From positions 12,606 through 76,605 of the forward strand of contig JANMCN010000156.1 of NCBI GenBank assembly GCA_031361295.1: a stretch of 64,000 nt of DNA, read 5' to 3'. Positions 34,693 to 40,905 of this stretch are shown piece by piece (position 1 is the first letter of the stretch; each line of letters opens with the position of its first letter). Source of the DNA: JALZOC01 sp031361295. GTDB lineage: Bacteria; Acidobacteriota; Vicinamibacteria; Vicinamibacterales; 2-12-FULL-66-21. Position numbers and translations under genes: made by a program. The notes beneath the pieces were generated by a model that saw only the letters and a program-made list of their open reading frames with translations, did not search any database and was not told where the DNA came from.

Positions 34693-35208
34693 ATGGAACA
34701 GCTGAAATCGAAGATTCGACACGTCCCCGATTTTCCCAAGCCCGGCATTCTGTTTTACGACATCACCACGCTGCTGCGCGATCCGGCCGGCCTGCATGAC
34801 GCGGTCGACAGCATGGCGACGCCTCACCTGGGGCGCGGCATCGACCTGGTCGTCGGTATCGAAAGTCGCGGCTTCATTCTCGGAGCCGCCGTGGCCGATC
34901 GCATCGGCGCGGGGTTCGTGCCGGTGCGAAAGCCGGGGAAGCTGCCCGCACCCTGCGTGCAGGCCACATACGACCTCGAGTACGGCAGCGACAGCCTCGA
35001 AATGCATCGCGATGCGGTCCAGGCCGGCCAGCGCGTACTCATCGTCGACGATCTGCTCGCGACCGGCGGAACCGCGCGCGCCACCGTCGACCTGGTCAAG
35101 CAGCTCGGAGGAACGGTCGCAGGCGTCGCGCTGCTCATCGAACTCGTCGGTCTGAACGGACGGGCGCGTCTGGCGGGCGAGCAGGTCACCGCCGTCCTGC
35201 AGTATTAA
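34693..35208 (+). CDS. apt: adenine phosphoribosyltransferase
   Basis: A 171-residue purine-salvage enzyme making AMP from adenine and PRPP. It begins LKSKIRHVPDFPKPGILFYDITTLL; the PRPP motif is RVLIVDDLLATGGTA; the flexible-loop segment is PVRKPGKLPAPC. AGGAG before the ATG at 34693 fixes the start. Usual length. Confidence 0.97.
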   Translation: MEQLKSKIRHVPDFPKPGILFYDITTLLRDPAGLHDAVDSMATPHLGRGIDLVVGIESRGFILGAAVADRIGAGFVPVRKPGKLPAPCVQATYDLEYGSDSLEMHRDAVQAGQRVLIVDDLLATGGTARATVDLVKQLGGTVAGVALLIELVGLNGRARLAGEQVTAVLQY

Positions 35209-35213
35209 CCTGA

Positions 35214-35219
35214 TAGACT
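35214..35219 (+). promoter_or_regulatory. -10 box of tRNA-Arg
   Basis: TAGACT ends eleven bases before the tRNA 5' end and six bases after the apt stop. No clear -35. Confidence 0.4.
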
Positions 35220-35230
35220 TGGGGTTTTCC

Positions 35231-35307
35231 GCGCCCGTAGCTCAGCAGGACAGAGCACTGGTTTCCTAAACCGGGGGTCGCAGGTTCGAGACCTGCCGGG
35301 CGCACCA
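35231..35307 (+). tRNA. tRNA-Arg (anticodon CCU)
   Basis: Complete cloverleaf of 77 bases with encoded CCA. Acceptor GCGCCCG/CGGGCGC, D arm GCTC/GAGC, anticodon stem CTGGT/ACCGG around loop TTCCTAA (anticodon CCT, reading AGG), T arm GCAGG-TTCGAGA-CCTGC. Discriminator A. Confidence 0.97.
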
Positions 35308-35349
35308 GCCTTCGCCCGCCCTGCCAGCGCGGCAAGCAGTTGAAGATTT

Positions 35350-36090
35350 ATGAAGAGCACGGAACGGCACAAGCTGAAAGAACACGAGTTCGCGCACACG
35401 GTCGCCCGCGCGCGGGAGGTCATCGACACGCGTGGCCGCGACATGGCCACGGTCGCCGTGCTCGTCGTGGCGGCGCTGGCGCTCGCGTTCGGGTATATGG
35501 CGTGGCGGCACTCGCGCGATGCGAAGGCGAACACGATGCTGGCCTCGGCGCTCGCGGTCGCTGAGGCGCCGGTCGTCGCACCCGTTGCACCCGCACCAGG
35601 CAGCCCGATGCCGGTCCAGCAGCCGGGCACGTTCCAGACCGAACGAGCCAGGCTCGACGCCGCGTTGCCGAAGCTCCTGCAGGCCGCCGACGCCTACCCG
35701 AATACCGACGCCGGCATTGCGGCCCGCTATCGTGCGGCGGGTACGCTGGCTTCGCTTGGCCGGTTCGGCGAGGCGCAGCAACGATACCAGGAGGTCGTCG
35801 ACAAGGCGGGAAGCCGGATCTACGCCCGGACCGCCAGGCTCGGCCTCGCGCAGGTGGAGGTCGCCCAGGCCAAGTACGACGAGGCCATCAAGATCTACCA
35901 GCAGCTCAGTACCGATACGACCTCACAAATCCCGGTGGACGGTGTGCTGATGGAACTCGGGCGGGCGTACTTGAAGGCCGGCAGGAAAGCCGAGGCTGCG
36001 CACGCGTTCACGCGGGTCGTGGAGGAGTTTCCGCAGTCGCTGTATGTCGCCGACGCACGCCGGGAGATGGAAGAAGCCAAGAAGGGCTGA
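35350..36090 (+). CDS. membrane-anchored TPR protein (YfgM-like)
   Basis: A 246-residue protein. A charged N-terminus (MKSTERHKLKEHEFAHTVAR) precedes one membrane helix (MATVAVLVVAALALAFGYMAW), a Pro/Ala-rich linker, then TPR-type helices (YPNTDAGIAARYRAAGTLASLG, RFGEAQQRYQEVVDKAGS, KYDEAIKIYQQLS, KAGRKAEAAHAFTRVVEEFPQSLY). It resembles YfgM/TPR_21 proteins that assist envelope-protein folding or quality control. It lies just downstream of the tRNA. Confidence 0.82.
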   Translation: MKSTERHKLKEHEFAHTVARAREVIDTRGRDMATVAVLVVAALALAFGYMAWRHSRDAKANTMLASALAVAEAPVVAPVAPAPGSPMPVQQPGTFQTERARLDAALPKLLQAADAYPNTDAGIAARYRAAGTLASLGRFGEAQQRYQEVVDKAGSRIYARTARLGLAQVEVAQAKYDEAIKIYQQLSTDTTSQIPVDGVLMELGRAYLKAGRKAEAAHAFTRVVEEFPQSLYVADARREMEEAKKG

Positions 36091-36140
36091 GCGCCCCAGC
36101 GCAGGCGCCCGGCCGTCCGCGAAACCGGAGGCGGGGGAGA

Positions 36141-36569
36141 TCAGGCCGTCCGGGTGCGATCGGCCTCCGATTCCCACGTGGCACGTGTCGTGGCGCTCTG
36201 GCGTTCGGGCTCGACCATCAGTCGCAACGCGTAATCGGCGGGAGCGCCCGTCACATCGCTGACCGGTCCGACGCGGAACACCGCGGACAGCACGCTGGAC
36301 TTGCGGAGCGGCGCCGGCAGGTCGGTCCGCGACCGCGCCGCGCGGTCGATCTGGAAATAGACCAGGCGATACATCGGGATGGGCGTGCCCCCCAGGCAGC
36401 CCACGCTGACCCCGTGAGGACTGACATCGCGTGTCATCACGGATGCCACCCGCGTGTTGCCTTTGGAGTCCTTCCACAGGATCTGGCCGGGCACCTCGAT
36501 CGGATGCCGATCTTCGGTCCGCTTCTCATATCGGCTCCCACCCTGCACGAGACGAAGTCGCTGTTCCAT
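36141..36569 (-). CDS. PilZ-domain protein
   Basis: A 142-residue c-di-GMP-binding-type protein. The PilZ motifs are intact: R17-T-E-D-R21 (RxxxR) and D48-V-S-P-H-G53 (DxSxxG). The remaining beta-barrel strands (YRLVYFQIDRAARS, SSVLSAVFRVG, DYALRLMVEPE) follow. AGAGGGA eight bases before the ATG sets the start. It likely responds to c-di-GMP by binding a partner. The upstream region holds a -24/-12-like promoter and two palindromes matching one at the activator gene's own promoter, so it is the likely target of the neighbouring sigma-54 activator. Confidence 0.85.
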   Translation of the reverse strand: MEQRLRLVQGGSRYEKRTEDRHPIEVPGQILWKDSKGNTRVASVMTRDVSPHGVSVGCLGGTPIPMYRLVYFQIDRAARSRTDLPAPLRKSSVLSAVFRVGPVSDVTGAPADYALRLMVEPERQSATTRATWESEADRTRTA

Positions 36570-36608
36570 GTGGCCGTCCCTCTTGGAAGAATCTCTGCTG
36601 CTGGTATA

Positions 36609-36623
36609 TCAAGCGGCGCGCCC
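36609..36623 (-). promoter_or_regulatory. -24/-12-like sigma-54 promoter of the PilZ gene
   Basis: On the minus strand GGGCGCG-CCGC-TTGA compares with the consensus TGGCACG-N4-TTGC: the GG at -24 and the TTG are present at the correct spacing; mismatches are the first T, the A and the last C. A start near 36597 would leave a leader of about 28 bases carrying AGAGGGA before the PilZ ATG. Confidence 0.45.
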
Positions 36624-36723
36624 GCGGAGGCAGGCCCCCGCTCGAGCCGGATTATTTCAGTCAACTTCTTCCTTGTGTGAGACTTGCGATGATTTCTGCG
36701 GAAGCAGAGGAGGGCGCGCTGCT

Positions 36724-36768
36724 GGATACTTCGTATTCAGACCCCGGATAACTGGATACCAGGTATCC
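36724..36768. promoter_or_regulatory. paired palindromes, candidate activator-binding sites
   Basis: Two 15-base inverted repeats: GGATAC-TTC-GTATTC (36724-36738, one mismatch) and GGATAC-CAG-GTATCC (36754-36768, perfect). Centres are exactly 30 bases apart, about three helical turns. Both are preceded by CT. They lie about 134 and 164 bases before the predicted PilZ transcription start, the normal distance for enhancer sites of sigma-54 activators. Confidence 0.55.
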
Positions 36769-36799
36769 TGGCGAGCCGCTCCACGTGTGACGACGGCGG

Positions 36800-39709
36800 T
36801 CAATGGACGGGGCGGAAGGACCCGACGCGGAGCCGCTCCATCTTCAGGTAGAGTCCTCGGCGGGTGAGGCCGAGCAGGCGCGCGCTCTCGGAGACGTTCC
36901 CGGCCGCGCGCTCGAGCGCCGACTGGATCATCTCGCGTTCGATTTTTTCCACCGCCGCGGCGAGCGTGGACTGGCGATGCCGCGGGCGCGCCGCGGGATC
37001 CACGGCCAGTCCGCGGGTCCCGAAGGCCGGCGACAGCAGGTCGGGCGTTATCAATCCGGCCGGGGGGGCCATGGCGACGGCCCGTTGAATTTCGTTTCGG
37101 AGCTGCCGGACGTTGCCGGGCCATGGGAATGTGTCGAACAGGTCGAGTGTCTCGGCGCCCAGTCGGACATTGGGCTTCGCGAGGCGCTCGCACGCGTCGC
37201 GCAGGAAGAACGTGCTCAGGTGCGGGATTTCCTCGCGGCGCTCGCGCAGCGGCGGGACGTGCATGTGGATCACGCTCAGCCGATAGAACAGGTCCTCCCG
37301 GAACTTCCCCTCGCTCACCCGGCTCTCGAGATCGACGTTGGTCGCGGCGACCACGCGGACGTCGACCCGCTGCGGCCTCGTGTCGCCGACCGGCAGCACC
37401 TCGCCCTGCTCGAGGAATCTGAGCAGCTTCGGCTGGACGTCGAGCGGAAGATCCCCGACTTCGTCCAGGAAGAGCGTGCCGCCCAGCGCCGTTCGCAGGA
37501 CGCCGGGTTGATCCGCCACCGCCCCCGTGAAGCTGCCGCGCCGATGGCCGAACAGCTGGCTGTCGGCGAGCTCCCGCGTGGCGCTGGTGCAGTTGTAGGG
37601 GAGGAACATGTTGTCGCGACGCGGCGATCCGGCATGGATCGCCCGCGCGACGAGGTCCTTCCCGGTCCCGCTCTCGCCGGTGATGAGCACCGTCAGGTCA
37701 TTGCCCTGCATCCGCTGAATCTGATCCGCGACGCGCTGCATCGCGGCGCTCGCGCAGACGAACCCGGGGAGCAGCGGCTCGAGCGGCCGCTCCAGCGCGC
37801 CCGACGCACCCTCGAGCGGGCGGTCGCGCGCGAGGCACAGATCGAATCCCTGCCGGAGCACGGCGCACAGCGTGCGGAACCGCTGCAAGGTCGAGGACGT
37901 GATGGAGCGGGCGGAGGAGAGCGCGGCGAACCGCGCGCCTTCCGGGGCGCGGCCGATGGGTTCCACCACGAGCACGCTCGGTCCGGCGTTGTGGCGGAGG
38001 GCGGCGGCGGCGAGGGCGCGGGCGCTGTCCAGATCGCATCCGGCCGACGCGAGCACCTGGATCTGCCCGCCGGCCGCCTGGACGAACAGGGTCGAGGCCT
38101 GTGCGTCGCAGGCCTCGAGCAGCGCGGTCGCGCCCTCGCGCGCGAGCAGGGCCGGCATCGCCGACGCGTCCACGATTCGCCGCACCAGGGCATCGTCGCC
38201 GTCCATCTGGACGCCGAGATATCCGACGGCTGCCGTCGACGGCACGTGATTCAAGGCGGCACGGGCCTCGGCCAGGTCGGGCCCCGCGCCGAGCGCCTCG
38301 AAGACCGTGGCCGCCGAGGTCAGGAACCGGTTCGCGCGCGATCGCGCCCCGGCGGCGGCTGCGAGACGCCCGAGCTCCAGGTGGCTGAGCCCGGTCTGAT
38401 AGCCCTCGCCCAGCAGGTCGAACACGCTGACACTCTGGCCGAAGTCATGATACGCGTCTGTCGCGCGCCCGGCGGCGGCATGGAGACGCCCCCGCAGCCG
38501 GAGAAATTCGCCCCACGTGCCCGTCATCGCGCCAGGCTGCACCCGTGCGGCCACGCCGTCGAGCCACTTCTGGGCTGCTTCGGTCCGTTCGAGCGCCAGC
38601 AGCGCCTCGATCGCGATCAGATCCGCCTGGAGCGCGTACACGCCGGGCGCGTCGGCCGCCGACGCCACTTCTCCGGCGACCGCCAGCGCCCGCTCCGCGT
38701 CACCCCGACGGAGCGCGAGCCGCGCGTCCAGGGCCCGGACGGACCACTGGTACCACCGGCTCGCCTGCGTTTCGCCATACGCCTCCCGCGCCTTCTGGAG
38801 GCACCGGCTGGCCAGTTCGTGTTCGCCGCGAATGAGGTGAATCTGTGCGAGCGTGTCGAAGACGGCGCCGGTCGTCTCGCGCATGAAGTGCAGCGGGCTT
38901 CGAACGTCGAGCGCCCGGTTGAGCGCCTCCTCCGCGCGCTTCAGGCTCCCGACCCGCACGCAGATCTGGCCGAGCGAGGCGAGCGCCACCCCAAGGCCAT
39001 GCGGCGTGCCTGAATGCTCCTGCAATTCGACGCTGCGCTCGGCGAGCGACAGCGCCTGCTCGTGGCGGTGCTGCATCAGCGCGACGTTCGCCTGATTGCC
39101 GCAGACGGTCGCCAGCACGTCACCGGCCTCGACGATGACCGCCAGCCGTTCCGCCTGGCGCAGGGCCGCGATGGCTTCGTCGAGACGCCCTTCCTGCGCG
39201 AGGGACACGCCCGAGAGGGAATGCACCATGGCGAGATGGCGGCGGTCTCCGGCGGCGTGGAGCGCGGACGCGGCGTTCGTGATGTGCTCCCGCACGATGC
39301 CCATGTCGCCGACCTGCCGGTAACACAGCCCGAGCTCGTAATGCGCGAGTCCGATCGCGCGCGAATCGTGGGCCCGCTCCGCCTGTTTCAGCGCTTTGGT
39401 GAGGAGCGCAATGCCACGCGACGGCTCGCCCCGGGCGACGGCGAGGCGGCCGTGCACGCGCCAGACGTCCGACAGCCTGGCGGGGTCCATCCGCTCCCGC
39501 CCCTGCGGGGCGGGCCCGAGGGCGTCCGTCGCCTGCCGCACGTCGTCCTGCAGCAGCCACGCCTCGGCGAGCGCGCACCGAATCTGCACCTGCTCGTCAC
39601 GGCTCAACCCCGGCCGTCGGAGCGCGCGAATCAGCAGGGTGGTGGCTTCGGCGCCGAACCCGCGTTCGAGCGCTTCAACCGCTTCGGCGTAAAGGTCTGG
39701 GTCGCCCAC
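36800..39709 (-). CDS. TPR-containing sigma-54-dependent transcriptional activator
   Basis: About 969 residues. Residues 1 to about 480 are TPR-like helical repeats (for example GIALLTKALKQAERAHDSRAIGLAHYELGLCYRQVGDMG, written here in part). About 510-620 is a divergent GAF-like region. The AAA+ domain (about 650-880) has Walker A GESGTGKD, the sigma-54 loop as GSFTGA (A to S), Walker B GGTLFLDEVGD and arginine-finger FREDLFYRLSV. A Fis-type helix-turn-helix closes it (AAGNVSESARLLGLTRRGLYLKMERL). Such proteins use ATP to open sigma-54 promoters when their sensory part is released. Start GTG at 39709, directly behind a promoter overlapped by a palindrome, pointing to autoregulation. Confidence 0.9.
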   Translation of the reverse strand: MGDPDLYAEAVEALERGFGAEATTLLIRALRRPGLSRDEQVQIRCALAEAWLLQDDVRQATDALGPAPQGRERMDPARLSDVWRVHGRLAVARGEPSRGIALLTKALKQAERAHDSRAIGLAHYELGLCYRQVGDMGIVREHITNAASALHAAGDRRHLAMVHSLSGVSLAQEGRLDEAIAALRQAERLAVIVEAGDVLATVCGNQANVALMQHRHEQALSLAERSVELQEHSGTPHGLGVALASLGQICVRVGSLKRAEEALNRALDVRSPLHFMRETTGAVFDTLAQIHLIRGEHELASRCLQKAREAYGETQASRWYQWSVRALDARLALRRGDAERALAVAGEVASAADAPGVYALQADLIAIEALLALERTEAAQKWLDGVAARVQPGAMTGTWGEFLRLRGRLHAAAGRATDAYHDFGQSVSVFDLLGEGYQTGLSHLELGRLAAAAGARSRANRFLTSAATVFEALGAGPDLAEARAALNHVPSTAAVGYLGVQMDGDDALVRRIVDASAMPALLAREGATALLEACDAQASTLFVQAAGGQIQVLASAGCDLDSARALAAAALRHNAGPSVLVVEPIGRAPEGARFAALSSARSITSSTLQRFRTLCAVLRQGFDLCLARDRPLEGASGALERPLEPLLPGFVCASAAMQRVADQIQRMQGNDLTVLITGESGTGKDLVARAIHAGSPRRDNMFLPYNCTSATRELADSQLFGHRRGSFTGAVADQPGVLRTALGGTLFLDEVGDLPLDVQPKLLRFLEQGEVLPVGDTRPQRVDVRVVAATNVDLESRVSEGKFREDLFYRLSVIHMHVPPLRERREEIPHLSTFFLRDACERLAKPNVRLGAETLDLFDTFPWPGNVRQLRNEIQRAVAMAPPAGLITPDLLSPAFGTRGLAVDPAARPRHRQSTLAAAVEKIEREMIQSALERAAGNVSESARLLGLTRRGLYLKMERLRVGSFRPVH

Positions 39710-39716
39710 GCGGCGG

Positions 39717-39745
39717 AGTATACCTTGTATACATAATGGTGTTGA
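39717..39745 (-). promoter_or_regulatory. activator promoter with overlapping operator
   Basis: On the minus strand TCAACA (39745-39740), a 17-base spacer, TATACT (39722-39717), then the GTG seven bases on. The perfect palindrome GTATAC-CTT-GTATAC (39718-39732) covers the -10 and has the same shape as the two sites before the PilZ gene. Binding there would block RNA polymerase. Confidence 0.55.
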
Positions 39746-39829
39746 CGGCCAGCGCGGATAATTTTTTCGGCAGGAACCCGGGCTTCGAGTCTCGAGACCG
39801 CCGGCGCCGGAGGGCCTCACCCGGACAGG

Positions 39830-39847
39830 AAGTCGGCCCTCCGACTT
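39830..39847. other. hairpin in the activator/speB gap
   Basis: AAGTCGG and CCGACTT form a perfect 7-base stem with a CCCT loop. No T-run. A second imperfect stem (GGGGCC...GGCCCC) is nearby at about 39935-39960, after the end of speB; either could slow transcription or protect RNA ends. Confidence 0.35.
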
Positions 39848-39970
39848 GCGGGCAACGCTGTTTGGTCTCGGGTCGTCTGACCTGGGGTCGGGAGCCGCCG
39901 ATGCCAAGCTTCGAAGCATCTCGTGGGGCCTGTCCGGCTTTCCCGGCCCCGTTCCATGTTCGGCTGGAGA

Positions 39971-40858
39971 CTATTTCGCGAAGCGGTAGGTGAGGATCTT
40001 GTAGATCAGCTTGGCGCAGAGGAAGTTCGGGGCCATGACGCCCGGCAGAGGACTCAGCTCCACCAGGTCGCAGGCCACGACATCATGACGGGCGATCGTC
40101 GCGCGAAGCAGCCCGAGCATCTCGTACCAGGACAGCCCCCCCGGCTCCGGCGTTCCTGTCGCCGGCATGATCGCCGGATCCATGCCGTCGACATCGATGG
40201 TGATGTAAACCGGTCCGGTCAGCGTCTCGACCACCCTGTCGATCCACGCGGAATCGCGACGCATGGTCGCGTCGTAGAAAATGGTGGTATCCAAGCCAGG
40301 CGCAGCCTCGGCCTCTTCGGTGGACATGCTGCGAATCCCCACCTGCGTGACCCTGGCGTAGTCGAGCGCCCGCCGCATCGCGCACGCATGATTCTGCGGC
40401 GTGCCCATGTAGGAATCGCGCAGGTCCGCATGGGCGTCAATCTGCAGGACGGACAGGCCGGCGTGCTTCGCGGCAGCGGCGGCGACGAGAGGCGGCGTGA
40501 TCGAATGCTCGCCGCCCAGCGTGACCAGGAACTTGTCGCGGGCCAGGATTTCTGACGCCACCCGCTGGATTTCGTTCATGACCTCGGGGAGCTCGCCGAA
40601 CGGCAGTTCCATCTCCGGCAGCGTGAAGATCCCGACGCCGTGCACATCGGCCCCGACCTCTTCATCCCACAGTTCCATGTGCGACGACGCCTGGAGGATC
40701 TCGTGGGGGCCGTTGCGCGTCCCCGACACGTATGACGTGGTGCGATCCACCGGAACGGGCAGGATGACCACCCGGGAATCATCGAACGATCTGGGGTGCG
40801 GAAGCGCCCCGCCGAATGCCAGCGGCACGCCGTGGTCGTACTCGAAAGGAAAACTCAT
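39971..40858 (-). CDS. speB: agmatinase (ureohydrolase family)
   Basis: A 295-residue ureohydrolase, likely agmatine to putrescine plus urea in polyamine synthesis. Manganese ligands appear in GGEHS, QIDAHADLRD and DVDGMDP. The opening LPVPVDRTTSYVSGTRNGPHEILQAS is agmatinase-like. Arginase or formimidoylglutamase activity cannot be excluded. ATG at 40858; a GTG two codons earlier exists, but a TAGAAT box at 40871-40866 fits a leaderless transcript from 40858. Arginine decarboxylase is not in the window. Confidence 0.9.
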   Translation of the reverse strand: MSFPFEYDHGVPLAFGGALPHPRSFDDSRVVILPVPVDRTTSYVSGTRNGPHEILQASSHMELWDEEVGADVHGVGIFTLPEMELPFGELPEVMNEIQRVASEILARDKFLVTLGGEHSITPPLVAAAAAKHAGLSVLQIDAHADLRDSYMGTPQNHACAMRRALDYARVTQVGIRSMSTEEAEAAPGLDTTIFYDATMRRDSAWIDRVVETLTGPVYITIDVDGMDPAIMPATGTPEPGGLSWYEMLGLLRATIARHDVVACDLVELSPLPGVMAPNFLCAKLIYKILTYRFAK

Positions 40859-40865
40859 GGCCACG

Positions 40866-40871
40866 ATTCTA
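40866..40871 (-). promoter_or_regulatory. -10 box of speB
   Basis: TAGAAT on the minus strand, seven bases before the speB ATG; no -35 seen. Confidence 0.4.
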
Positions 40872-40905
40872 AGCTACCGCTGACGGGACCGGCCGGCCGA
40901 CGCAC

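Noticed and set aside
36674..36688. Plus-strand sigma-54-like element TTGTGTGAGACTTGC
   Set aside because: The second G of the -24 GG is missing and no plus-strand gene follows.
36803..39013. A 736-codon plus-strand open frame across the sigma-54 activator
   Set aside because: Mirror of the activator's coding strand; no domain recognisable and no ribosome-binding site.
39736..39993. An 85-codon plus-strand frame between the activator and speB
   Set aside because: Runs into the speB coding region antisense, no ribosome-binding site, low-complexity Arg/Pro content.
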